From: Phocaeicola sp.
GTDB taxonomy: Bacteria > Bacteroidota > Bacteroidia > Bacteroidales > Bacteroidaceae
Assembly (NCBI GenBank): GCA_020026225.1
Contig: JAHHQU010000022.1
Coordinates: 1-35,611, forward strand
Reading direction: 5' to 3'
Length of the DNA: 35,611 nt
Below the pieces are notes generated by a model. It saw only the letters and a program-made list of their open reading frames with translations, did no database searches and was not told the DNA's origin. The position numbers and the translations under genes are program-made. Shown piece after piece: positions 14,654-23,669 of this stretch; the first letter of the stretch is position 1; each line of letters begins with the position of its first letter.

Positions 14654-16687
14654 TTACATCCAACCATTGTCATTTGCGTTGTCTCGAACAGTTACGGTCA
14701 CTGTTTGATTCTTACCTGCACTGGTCTGAATATGGATAGTAGTATGACCATTCTTTACTCCCTTTACTACCATTTGAGTTGCTTCAACTGATACTCCTGC
14801 AACTGACTCATCGGCCGACTTACAAGTATAAGTCAAGGTTTCGCCACCTACGAAATAGCGAGCCAAGTCAATTTTCACAGTCTTTTCAGGTGACACATAA
14901 ACATTAGGAACCTTCATTTCTGTTCCAGCATTTTCGATGGAAGCAAGCAGCTTGTCCACTTTTGAAATGCGGCCCATCTTGCCTTTGTAAGCATTCAGGT
15001 CAACGATAGTAGGCAATGTACCCGGTGAAGTATGGTTATAATGAGACTTCTTGTACTGATTGAAGTAGCTGTCAATCTCTTCAGATGAAGCTACAAGCAT
15101 CTGTACAAATTCCTCTGCCTTCAAGTGGCGGCGAAGTTTGGCTGCATAAGAGATACCCAAAGCAGCGACACCAGACACATGAGGACATGCCATAGAGGTT
15201 CCTTCATAGAATCCATAGGTAGGTTTACCTTCACGAATCAAAGTGGAAAGAATCATACCACCGTTTCCATTCGGTTCATCGGCACCTGGAGTTCCATAAT
15301 AATCGCCGTCACCGCCTGGAGCAGAAAGGTCAACTTCTACACCGTAATCGGTATAAGTGGCAGGAGTATAATCGGCCGACAAGGCACCTACACAGACAAA
15401 TTTGCTGTAAGCTCCCGGATAAGCCGGCATTGCTGCATATTCGTTACCAGCAGCAAATACAACGACACCTCCATCAATGACACCATTCGGAGAACCTGCA
15501 TTGTGCAAGAAGTATTCGAAAGCTTCTTTTTCAAGCGGATATTGTGCTGCCCATTCTTTTTCAGAAGCAGGACCTGGGGTAAATCCCATAATGCTATTCG
15601 CCAAGGCTGAGTTGTATCCCCAACTGCACTGAAGAACTACAGCACCGTTATCAGCGGCATATTTGATGGCTTTGGCTTCCAAAGCTAAAGTTGCAAGATG
15701 GTTGTCATCAAAAATCTGACAACTCATAATCTTTACACCTTTCTCTCCTTTTGCCTTGTCACCTCCCGCAATACCAGAAACACCGATACCGTTATTGTTG
15801 ACAGCAGCGATCGTTCCAGCTACGTGTGTACCGTGACCTGTATCATTGCTTCCCGCTGCTGAAATGTATCCTCTGTTGGTAGCAAAGTTATATCCATAAC
15901 GGTCGCCTTTATATCCATTGCCATCGGCATCTTCATCTGAACCGTAAATTTCGGTTTCATTCACCCAAATATTATCCACCAAATCGGGATGGTCCACCAT
16001 AACGCCTTCGTCCATTACAGCAACGATAACCGAAGGATCGCCTGTACACTTTTTCCAAGCTTCTTCACAACCTACGTCACATCCTGGAATGGATGTTGCC
16101 CATTCTTGTTCAAAGTCATATCCACCTCTATTGATGTAACCCCACTGTTTTGAGAGGCCCGGGTCATTAAAAGGCAGGTCCATCGAACGATAAGCTTTAA
16201 CAAAATCCGCTGTTTCCGCTACCAATGGACGTTTCACCGGATTGAAAGCCTTGTGAAGAGTGCGGTTGCACTGTATTTTCGAAATTTCTCCCAATTGAGA
16301 TAATTTTTCCATGGCAACCTTCAAGTCAACATTCTTGTCGAATTTGACCAAATACCACAGATGCATACCTGCTTCACGTGTACGTTCTTCATTGCGGGCA
16401 TCTACAGGGAATACACGTTCAAATTCGTATGCTCCGAGGATCTCTAATATCTCATCCGTTGATGGGATACCCGAACGTGAACCCCTCGTACGTGATTTGA
16501 AAGTCTGATCAAGCAGATCAGACATTTCAGGCACGAACTTAATCAACAATTCACCCTCCATAGCCTCGATAGGAACATTCACTTCAGGTCTCTCCTGTTC
16601 CAACTCAGGTTGTAACATAGTTACCTCATCAGAACAAGCACCCAAAGCCAACCCCAGCAAGGTTATATATAAACTATTCTTTTTCAT
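14654..16687 (-). CDS. Subtilisin-like serine protease lipoprotein (S8 family)
   Basis: The 677-residue product has a lipobox (LALGAC, C18) followed by acidic SDE, so it should be anchored at the cell surface. Residues about 40-150 look like a propeptide (GELLIKFVPEM, HLWYLVKFDKNVD). The catalytic domain spans about 175-560 with D226 (VAVMDEG), H285 (GHGTHVAG), oxyanion N415 (FAAGN) and S498 (GTSMACPHVSG). All triad residues are present, so the enzyme is probably active. A C-terminal beta domain (about 590-670) resembles a BIG2/cadherin-like fold. It lies between the BACON/LRR gene (22 bases) and DUF1573 (10 bases). Protein cleavage for peptide uptake, or maturation of its operon partners, are the two likely jobs. 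Confidence 0.92.
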   Translation of the reverse strand: MKKNSLYITLLGLALGACSDEVTMLQPELEQERPEVNVPIEAMEGELLIKFVPEMSDLLDQTFKSRTRGSRSGIPSTDEILEILGAYEFERVFPVDARNEERTREAGMHLWYLVKFDKNVDLKVAMEKLSQLGEISKIQCNRTLHKAFNPVKRPLVAETADFVKAYRSMDLPFNDPGLSKQWGYINRGGYDFEQEWATSIPGCDVGCEEAWKKCTGDPSVIVAVMDEGVMVDHPDLVDNIWVNETEIYGSDEDADGNGYKGDRYGYNFATNRGYISAAGSNDTGHGTHVAGTIAAVNNNGIGVSGIAGGDKAKGEKGVKIMSCQIFDDNHLATLALEAKAIKYAADNGAVVLQCSWGYNSALANSIMGFTPGPASEKEWAAQYPLEKEAFEYFLHNAGSPNGVIDGGVVVFAAGNEYAAMPAYPGAYSKFVCVGALSADYTPATYTDYGVEVDLSAPGGDGDYYGTPGADEPNGNGGMILSTLIREGKPTYGFYEGTSMACPHVSGVAALGISYAAKLRRHLKAEEFVQMLVASSEEIDSYFNQYKKSHYNHTSPGTLPTIVDLNAYKGKMGRISKVDKLLASIENAGTEMKVPNVYVSPEKTVKIDLARYFVGGETLTYTCKSADESVAGVSVEATQMVVKGVKNGHTTIHIQTSAGKNQTVTVTVRDNANDNGWM

Positions 16688-16709
16688 TTTCTATTGCTAT
16701 AAATTATTC

Positions 16710-18410
16710 CTATTCGTAATTTTCCTTCATCTCATATTTAGCACGATACTTCGGATAAGCCTTGTAATAGTAGTCATATACTCTAGGAACATTTGAAAAT
16801 CCTACAATATTGCCATCAGAGTTAACTCCTCTTTCTTCCTGTGGATAGAACAGGATTTCTGGGAACCAGTCTTTAAGGTGAGGATGATAAAGCACCCACT
16901 TAGGCAATTCACCAGAGAAGAAGTTCAAGTTGATAGAAAGGCGTTTCAAGTTTGGCAGGATTCGTGGAATCTGCTGTCCTTCCGGATCATTTACCAGATA
17001 AGACAAAGTATCGCCATACGCTACCAAATCTTCTTGTGTATAACCTCTTACGCCATCTCTTCCGATTTCAAAATCTGGAATATTACCTTCCATGTAGTTG
17101 TTCTGCAATACGATGTGTTCCAAAGAATCCCACAAAAGCAATCGGCGGAGAATATTCTTAGAATCTTCTTTTGTATTGAAGTACAAGCCGATACCCTCTT
17201 CATAGTTACCTTTTTCACGCAAATCGGTAATCATCCAACGACGATTGGCAATCATAATCAAATCTTTCAATTTCGGGAAGTTCTCCTTGCAGATAATCTC
17301 TGGAATAGTATTGAAATTATTTGCAGACAAATCAAGATGTTCCAAGGTTGCACCCAACTTGACAAAATCATCCGGTAATGACACTAAACCATAAGCAAAG
17401 ATTCTCAAGTTCTTCAGGTACTTCAAGTTACAGATTTCACTACCTAATTTGATACTCTTCAATACGTTATTGGTATTCGACTGGACAGCCAGACTTTCCA
17501 AGTATTTCAAGTGAGCGAATTCAGCCGGGAAGCCTTCATTCGTATCCAAGAATTGGAAACTTACAGAACGAACGCGACCTTCTGCACCTTCTGGCATACC
17601 TTTGTCTCCTCTTTCCCAAAGAATCAAGCTTTCCCAGTTACGCATATTCTCACCACTGTCCCAAGTACCCATCATGGCATTGAAACGTTCTTGAATGATC
17701 AACAAAGCCAAAGAGTCACCAGCACGATTATCTTCAATCAAAGGAGCTGCTTTCTGAGTCAGATTCAGCACAGCAGGTTCTTCCAACTGTTCGTCAGGAT
17801 TGACAGGAGTAAACTTGATGGTAGCTTTTCGTTCTTCTGATTTTACGTTCAATTTCCAGTCGAAACGAATCTTCACGGTACGAGGACGAGCTCCATACTC
17901 CAGATCTATGGTCGGCTGTTTGGTAGTAACCCAATCCACTGGACCATTCGCATCTTCACAAGATACAGAAAACTGTACGTTTGTAACGACCGTCGTTTCA
18001 AAGAATCTTTCGCTATACTTAGCAGAAGCGGCAATTTCCACATCAGGCTGTTCGATGGCAATGACATGTCCAAATCCTGTCTGGTTCACCTTTACCACCT
18101 GTACTTGACCCTTAGAAGTAAATTTAATATCGGCTGTACGAACTCCATTGATCAAGGTAGAGTCAATGACTACATTGCAAGTAGCCGAGCCAATACCATT
18201 TGCCGGTGAAATCATAACCCAAGGTTCAGAAGCCACAGCAATCCATTCATCGGGAGATGTCACCGCAATCGTTTCTTCCGCTCCTTCTGCACCTACTGTC
18301 AGCTCCGTTTTATCAAGCTGAAAAGGAACGGGGCTTTCATCGTCTTTGCAGGCAGTGAACAAAGTCACGCATGCAATCAATCCAAGCGCTATTTTTACTA
18401 TATTTTTCAT
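16710..18410 (-). CDS. BACON and leucine-rich-repeat lipoprotein
   Basis: The 566-residue product begins with a lipoprotein signal (TLFTAC, C21) and acidic KDDE. Residues 28-113 form a BACON-type beta domain (WIAVASEPWVMISPANG...VKVNQTGF), and 117-222 a second similar module ending in LNLTQKAAP. From about 230 there is a leucine-rich-repeat region (LKYLKNLRIFAYGLVSLP, LEHLDLSANNFNTIP, LKRLSINLNFFSGELP). BACON domains are linked to binding of glycans or mucin; LRRs usually bind protein. The frame extends 38 codons upstream into the previous gene, but the lipoprotein signal fixes the ATG at 18410. A surface adhesion or substrate-binding subunit fits best. Confidence 0.85.
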   Translation of the reverse strand: MKNIVKIALGLIACVTLFTACKDDESPVPFQLDKTELTVGAEGAEETIAVTSPDEWIAVASEPWVMISPANGIGSATCNVVIDSTLINGVRTADIKFTSKGQVQVVKVNQTGFGHVIAIEQPDVEIAASAKYSERFFETTVVTNVQFSVSCEDANGPVDWVTTKQPTIDLEYGARPRTVKIRFDWKLNVKSEERKATIKFTPVNPDEQLEEPAVLNLTQKAAPLIEDNRAGDSLALLIIQERFNAMMGTWDSGENMRNWESLILWERGDKGMPEGAEGRVRSVSFQFLDTNEGFPAEFAHLKYLESLAVQSNTNNVLKSIKLGSEICNLKYLKNLRIFAYGLVSLPDDFVKLGATLEHLDLSANNFNTIPEIICKENFPKLKDLIMIANRRWMITDLREKGNYEEGIGLYFNTKEDSKNILRRLLLWDSLEHIVLQNNYMEGNIPDFEIGRDGVRGYTQEDLVAYGDTLSYLVNDPEGQQIPRILPNLKRLSINLNFFSGELPKWVLYHPHLKDWFPEILFYPQEERGVNSDGNIVGFSNVPRVYDYYYKAYPKYRAKYEMKENYE

Positions 18411-18426
18411 TGTCTTACTCAATTTC

Positions 18427-21111
18427 TTATTTTTCAATACCCAGAATATCACATCCACGAATATCTTGTGTCTTATCGTAAATAAGTGTATAGAAACCTG
18501 ACTGAATGGCACCACAGACTCCACTCAAGTCAATACAGATATTCGGATTATCCTTAATTTCGAAGAAACGGATAAAAGGAGAAATGGTATCTTCAATCTT
18601 ACGCAAATCATTAGAACCGATCAAGAAGAATGTCAACGCTTTATGATTATAAATACGTGTAGGCCAATCTCTCAAGCAACGGTTTCCTTCTTCATCACGT
18701 TGGTGACGAATGAAAAAGCGTTCCAATGAAGCGATTCCCAATGGTTCTCTTGGGAATTCTGAGAAGCTGTTGAAGCTAATATCCAAACCTTTCAAGAAAG
18801 GTAAAGTCAACGCAGTAAAGTCATTTGAAAGACGGGTCAACTTATTGTAACTCATGTCAAGAGCTTCCAAAAGGTATGAATTTTTTCCCTTCAAATCTCC
18901 ATCATTGATTTTAGAGATTTTGTTTCCTGCCACAACCAAATAGTTCAGTGGAGAGCCCTGCTTAAACAGTTCACTTGGGAACTTAGTGAAATTATTATTC
19001 GACAAATTCAACTGGCTCACATTGATCCCATTATAAGCGTCTGATTCTTCATCTTCAAAACCGTCAATCTGATTGTATGAGAAATTCACTGATTTCATTA
19101 CATACACTGATTTAGCATTAAAGATATTAGGGATTTTGGTAATCTTGTTGTGTGTAACGCTAAAGGTTTCCATATCGCTATATCCACAGAAATAGCCATC
19201 TGCAGCACGAGGAATTTCTTTAATTTCGTTATAATCGAATGCTACATTTACCAAATTAATCTTTTTTCCGAAAGGATGAAGCGTATGAATCTTATTGTTG
19301 GTACAGTCAATCATTCCCAATTTGGTCATCTTCTTCAAATCTTCATATTCTGGCATTTCTTCCAAGTTGTTAAAGCCCATATAAAGAATCTGAATCTTAT
19401 CACCTGACGCACCATTAATCAAGCCGATGAAATCATTTCTCAACTGTTCTGCAGAGATGCCCTTACTGCAAGAAATGTTCAACATCTGCAACTCAGGAAG
19501 ACCGTTCTCACCAAACATATCCATAGGAAGAGCGGTAAGGTTCGGACAGTTGTAGATTTCCAAGTCGACCAATTTATTCAAATTGCTCCAACTTAACTCT
19601 TCTCTTTCATCATAGAATGGTGATTCCGGCTGAATGTCAACAAAGAAATCTTCCACTCTGATCGGTGAATTGGCAATAAATACCTGCTGCAAGTCTGTCA
19701 AACGCATTACAGCCTTAGAAATACCTGTAATACCGTTAGTCAGATTACCGAATACGATACCTTTCAAAGAAACTCTGTCATGAGTAATCGGCTTCTGTTT
19801 AGGATCAATATTGATGGTATACTGCATCATATCCGAGAATCCTTCACGGAAATCACAGACCAACATCAATTTAGCATAATCCATGCGGATGTCATGCATT
19901 TGCTGAGGAGTCATATTGGGTCCCAGATGATCAAATACATGACCTCCCAACAATTCTGAGTGAGTACCTAAAGCCAGAATCTTCAACTTGGTAAGCTGGC
20001 CGATAGCGTCAGGAACTACTCCACTGGCTCCCATACCGGCAAGTGAAAGAGTAGCTACACGTCCCTCGTTATCCAATCCTACACCAGGCTGGTAACCCCA
20101 CATATCAATGTCCTTATTAAAGTTCCAGTTGGTTCCCGGATGTTCCGCTTCACCTTTATAGCTCCATTTCGGACCGTTCAAAGCCAACCATAACTCTTTC
20201 AGAGCAACGTAGTCTTTTATATTTTCATCCGTTTCACTCAATTGCACAGGAATCTCAGCATTACGAGTCACCTGATTATCTTTAACCACGAATGTTTTTG
20301 AGGTCGGAACTTTTGTAGTTTCCAAATGCTTAGAACCACGTTCGTCACCGTAAGTAGTATACTGAGTTACCTGATAGCTACCTGATTTCAACCATACCAA
20401 AGAATCACATTCTCCGTAAGAAGTCAACGCATTATGACCTTCATAAAGACTGTCATCAGCAGAGCCTTCCTTAAAGTCTTCCTGATATTCTACAGGAAGT
20501 TTTTCTATCATAACCAACTCTTGTGTAAACAAGTTCTTTACAGTAAAACTTACACAGCGAATCTCAGCAAAGCTGTAAGTAGTCGCAGCACGTGATTTCA
20601 TGATTTCCTTTACCAGACGGAAAGAAACCTGGCCTCGTGATACAGCATCTACACCCAATACCTTCGAAGTCATACCTCCAGGAACAACAGTAAACAGCGG
20701 TTCATCTGTTGCCGTACCTGCATAAATCTCTTTATCCAACTTGTCATAAAGATAGAAGCCGATGATTTCATAATCACCTGCCACCAACTGTACCTTATCA
20801 CTGCGCAAGCCGTATTCAGCATTTTCATCATTGTAAGCGTTCAATTTCAAAGTCTGCTGAATAGTTTCGCCATTACTAATGATAACGACTCTCACCTTTT
20901 TGGCTTCGTTCAAATAATCCAACTTATTAGAACGAGATGCCACTCCTTCTTTCAATGATGAATTCTTGCAGACTTTAAACTGTGCATAGCCGTAAACGGG
21001 GCACAATTCTTCATTGTCATCCGAGCAAGATGTCATCACCGATACCATCGAAATAAGTCCGATGATAAAGGGAAGAAAGAACAACTTATGTAATTTATGT
21101 TGATTCATCAT
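18427..21111 (-). CDS. DUF4458-like leucine-rich-repeat lipoprotein
   Basis: The 894-residue product has a lipoprotein signal (SMVSVMTSC, C29) followed by SDDNEE. The N-terminal part (about 40-310) contains beta modules seen in DUF4458 proteins (VQLVAGDYEIIGFYLYD, SYQVTQYTTYGD). Then comes a repeat cap with NGPKW and GTNWNF, followed by many leucine-rich repeats to the end (KLKILALGTH, LVDLEIYNCPNLTALP, VNVAFDYNEIKEIP, LNLSNNNFTKFP, ALDMSYNKLTRL, GLDISFNSFSEFP). LRRs form a curved protein-binding surface. It is encoded 14 bases after the DUF5003-like gene and 16 before the BACON/LRR gene. The DUF label is from memory of the family and less certain than the LRR call. Confidence 0.83.
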   Translation of the reverse strand: MMNQHKLHKLFFLPFIIGLISMVSVMTSCSDDNEELCPVYGYAQFKVCKNSSLKEGVASRSNKLDYLNEAKKVRVVIISNGETIQQTLKLNAYNDENAEYGLRSDKVQLVAGDYEIIGFYLYDKLDKEIYAGTATDEPLFTVVPGGMTSKVLGVDAVSRGQVSFRLVKEIMKSRAATTYSFAEIRCVSFTVKNLFTQELVMIEKLPVEYQEDFKEGSADDSLYEGHNALTSYGECDSLVWLKSGSYQVTQYTTYGDERGSKHLETTKVPTSKTFVVKDNQVTRNAEIPVQLSETDENIKDYVALKELWLALNGPKWSYKGEAEHPGTNWNFNKDIDMWGYQPGVGLDNEGRVATLSLAGMGASGVVPDAIGQLTKLKILALGTHSELLGGHVFDHLGPNMTPQQMHDIRMDYAKLMLVCDFREGFSDMMQYTINIDPKQKPITHDRVSLKGIVFGNLTNGITGISKAVMRLTDLQQVFIANSPIRVEDFFVDIQPESPFYDEREELSWSNLNKLVDLEIYNCPNLTALPMDMFGENGLPELQMLNISCSKGISAEQLRNDFIGLINGASGDKIQILYMGFNNLEEMPEYEDLKKMTKLGMIDCTNNKIHTLHPFGKKINLVNVAFDYNEIKEIPRAADGYFCGYSDMETFSVTHNKITKIPNIFNAKSVYVMKSVNFSYNQIDGFEDEESDAYNGINVSQLNLSNNNFTKFPSELFKQGSPLNYLVVAGNKISKINDGDLKGKNSYLLEALDMSYNKLTRLSNDFTALTLPFLKGLDISFNSFSEFPREPLGIASLERFFIRHQRDEEGNRCLRDWPTRIYNHKALTFFLIGSNDLRKIEDTISPFIRFFEIKDNPNICIDLSGVCGAIQSGFYTLIYDKTQDIRGCDILGIEK

Positions 21112-21125
21112 TAATTATTTCTTAT

Positions 21126-22688
21126 TTATTTAAAAATAATGACACGTTCATTCATAAAGTTCTGTGTGAAAATTACCTGCAATCCCTGAGTACCTTCTAA
21201 ACTCAAGTCACCAAGCCAAACGCTCAACTGACCATCTTCAGTCATTTCACAAACTTCTGCCTGTTCATCATTACCAATGAATGCTCTATATGACCACTCA
21301 CCATCCAATATCGGATCAACGAAGAATGAGTTACTCAAGTTCTTGTCTACAAAGAAAATTTTATCTGTACCCAATTCCTGAATAAGGCCTTCATCTTCGC
21401 ATTTGGTCAATGGAGCTTCAACCATTGCACCTTGACTCATATCCATATAAGTCACTTTCGCCAAGACATCGCCTGCTGGTTGTTCTGCTGTATCTTTCTG
21501 AATGAAATTCAACAAAAGATTGTTTTCTACATATTCATATTTCAATTCTTGAGTAAATTCTCCTGTTTCCATATTAGAAGTTGATTCTATCAAGTTACCC
21601 CAAAGGTCATCCTTGATTTCATTGTATACGGCTGCTGGGAATGCCAAAACAAAACCTTCACGTTCTTCTGTAGTGGAAGCAACAGACAAAGACATAGTCT
21701 TTTTGTCGAAAGACATCCAGTCTACACCGTCTTCAGGGAACAAGAAAGTGGTCATACCATACTGAATCACTTTCTGCATATAAACGATTTCATAATCATC
21801 GTTCAAGGCCTTAATCGTGTAAGGCAGACGATTCTTATACAGATTCTTTGAAGGTTCACCAGTCAATCCACTTGTACTTTCCTGCAAGAAAGTTTTGCCA
21901 TCAAGAGAAACAGTCCAATCCCAAGGATTCTTTGTTACACCCGTAATGACGATTTTTTTCGGATCCATACCTTTGAAAACCAAAGGGAATGCAACTGAAG
22001 CTTTGCCTTCTTCGTCAGCAAAAACAATCTTCTGATTATCTTCAGCAGTAACCGAGTACTTTTCAACTGTTCCGTTTTCAATGACCTTCAAGCCGCCGAT
22101 AGTTTCTGAATCTGCAACGCCAGACAAAGATCCACCATCAATTTCTACCCATGAAGGACGGTTGGTTACAGCAAAGCGGAAATTAGATTTCACAGTAAAG
22201 CGAGAGAAATCAGCGTAACCAACTTCAATTTCTTTGACTTCCTGCCCTTCTTCATTAAACACTTTCAATTCATAACCTTTGGCAGAACGGGTCACTTTGG
22301 CAATAACGGCTTTTTTCATGCCCATAGTCAAAGTAATGTTGGCTGTAGACATCTCGTGACCATAAGCCTCATCGTCAGCCTTAATGGTGATATTCTGGTT
22401 GCCAGCAGTTCCTGAAATGGCAAATTCTTCTGTATCATTAGATACAAATTTACACCATACAGCAGAAGATGTCAACTGCCAATCAACAGGTGCATTAAAT
22501 GCAAGATTTACATTTTCACCTACATTGCATTGCAATTCCTGCAATTGAGGGAATTCTACGGTTACCTCATCGTCATCATCCGAACATGCACCCAAAGTGA
22601 ATGCCAACAAGAACATGGTGATGATTCGGAAAATATTATGTCCTTTTGCACAAGCTACAGCCAAAGGATTCATACTTAACTTTTTCAT
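21126..22688 (-). CDS. DUF5003-like surface lipoprotein
   Basis: The 520-residue product has a long signal region with a basic start and lipobox TLGAC (C35), then SDDDDE, the classic Bacteroides surface-export stretch. The mature part is entirely beta-rich, with an N-terminal BACON-like module (VDWQLTSSAVWCKFVSND...) and later segments such as FRFAVTNRPSWVEIDGG and PWDWTVSLDGKTFL. Proteins of this kind accompany SusCD pairs, in the position of SusE/SusF. A substrate-binding accessory to the transporter is likely, but the ligand is unknown. The 84-base gap before it, larger than others in the operon, holds a hairpin. Confidence 0.72.
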   Translation of the reverse strand: MKKLSMNPLAVACAKGHNIFRIITMFLLAFTLGACSDDDDEVTVEFPQLQELQCNVGENVNLAFNAPVDWQLTSSAVWCKFVSNDTEEFAISGTAGNQNITIKADDEAYGHEMSTANITLTMGMKKAVIAKVTRSAKGYELKVFNEEGQEVKEIEVGYADFSRFTVKSNFRFAVTNRPSWVEIDGGSLSGVADSETIGGLKVIENGTVEKYSVTAEDNQKIVFADEEGKASVAFPLVFKGMDPKKIVITGVTKNPWDWTVSLDGKTFLQESTSGLTGEPSKNLYKNRLPYTIKALNDDYEIVYMQKVIQYGMTTFLFPEDGVDWMSFDKKTMSLSVASTTEEREGFVLAFPAAVYNEIKDDLWGNLIESTSNMETGEFTQELKYEYVENNLLLNFIQKDTAEQPAGDVLAKVTYMDMSQGAMVEAPLTKCEDEGLIQELGTDKIFFVDKNLSNSFFVDPILDGEWSYRAFIGNDEQAEVCEMTEDGQLSVWLGDLSLEGTQGLQVIFTQNFMNERVIIFK

Positions 22689-22721
22689 AATATGATTGTT
22701 TCTTTATTGTATTCGTTAAAT

Positions 22722-22743
22722 GACAGGTCCGTCAAGACCTGTC
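22722..22743 (-). terminator. Intra-operon hairpin before the DUF5003-like gene
   Basis: GACAGGT (22722-22728) pairs with ACCTGTC (22737-22743) around an 8-base loop; ATTTAACG follows on the minus strand. With so weak a U run it may attenuate or stabilise an mRNA end rather than stop transcription fully. It divides SusC-SusD-DUF4984 from the downstream lipoproteins and protease. Confidence 0.4.
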
Positions 22744-22772
22744 TATAATTGCTTCTTATTGATTGATTTTCA

Positions 22773-23657
22773 TCAAAAACCTTCTCTTTGGATTCTTTCA
22801 GCTTCGTCGTCACTGATAAATTCTACCACGTTGAAGTACGAACCGATTGTTCCGACTTCAGGAACGAACAAAGTAGTATAATGAACCAAGAAGTGTTCAC
22901 AAGTACTGTAATAAGAAGGATAACCCATCATTTGTTGCATGTAAATCACTCCATCTCCATAAACAGTTCCGAAAGCCTCAGAAGTTGGACCAAATGGCTG
23001 TTCGTCCATTTCAAGTAACGGATTCAGCAAATCATTGGCAGTAAACCGCAATCTTACGTCGTAACCGTCATAGAAATAATCCTTCAGGATAATTGTATTC
23101 TCATGTTCCGGATCCAATTCAGAGCGAACCAGACGAGCTTTTACACCAGACATATACTGATTCATATACGGTGACTTCAAGATACAATATCCTGTAAAGT
23201 CATTCATATCAAGCGGACAAGTCTTGACTAACAAGACATTGGCTTCCAAACTTTGAAGACGTTCATCACCTGCATTTTCAGTTAGAATATGCAACTTGAT
23301 ACCTAACGAATCGTTAATCGTAATATTATCTGCATTTCCTTTGATACGGAAATTTGCTGTCAACTCACCTGCCGGAATGGTAATGGTATTCGATTCGATG
23401 GAAAAATGCTTGCCTTCAACAGCATTCGTTTTCTTATCCAATACTTCAACAGCCAACGTACGATCATAATCGCAAGACTGAGCAGCAACTACAGGAATAT
23501 CAAAAACCTCTTCATTATTTTGTACAGGAAGTACATAAAGAGAATCCGAAAAGCTGATAAAGCCTGGACCCTCATAAGTAGTGTACGATTCATTACAACT
23601 TGTCGCAAAGAACAAGACTGTAAAGAAGGTACATAACCCCATTAATACTTTTTTCAT
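22773..23657 (-). CDS. DUF4984-like lipoprotein next to SusCD
   Basis: The 294-residue product has lipobox FFATSC (C21) followed by NESYTTYEGPGFISFSDS. Residues about 45-115 look like a Calx-beta-type immunoglobulin fold (VFDIPVVAAQSCDYDRTLAVEV...TITIPAGELTANFRIKGN). The C-terminal half (about 150-290) is a separate beta domain (MNDFTGYCILKSPYM...GTIGSYFNVVEF). It starts 12 bases behind SusD, the usual place for a SusCD accessory lipoprotein. Unlike most lipoproteins in this operon it lacks an acidic run after the cysteine. The function is unknown beyond a probable part in the outer-membrane complex. Confidence 0.72.
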   Translation of the reverse strand: MKKVLMGLCTFFTVLFFATSCNESYTTYEGPGFISFSDSLYVLPVQNNEEVFDIPVVAAQSCDYDRTLAVEVLDKKTNAVEGKHFSIESNTITIPAGELTANFRIKGNADNITINDSLGIKLHILTENAGDERLQSLEANVLLVKTCPLDMNDFTGYCILKSPYMNQYMSGVKARLVRSELDPEHENTIILKDYFYDGYDVRLRFTANDLLNPLLEMDEQPFGPTSEAFGTVYGDGVIYMQQMMGYPSYYSTCEHFLVHYTTLFVPEVGTIGSYFNVVEFISDDEAERIQREGF

Positions 23658-23669
23658 ATCCTTCTATTA

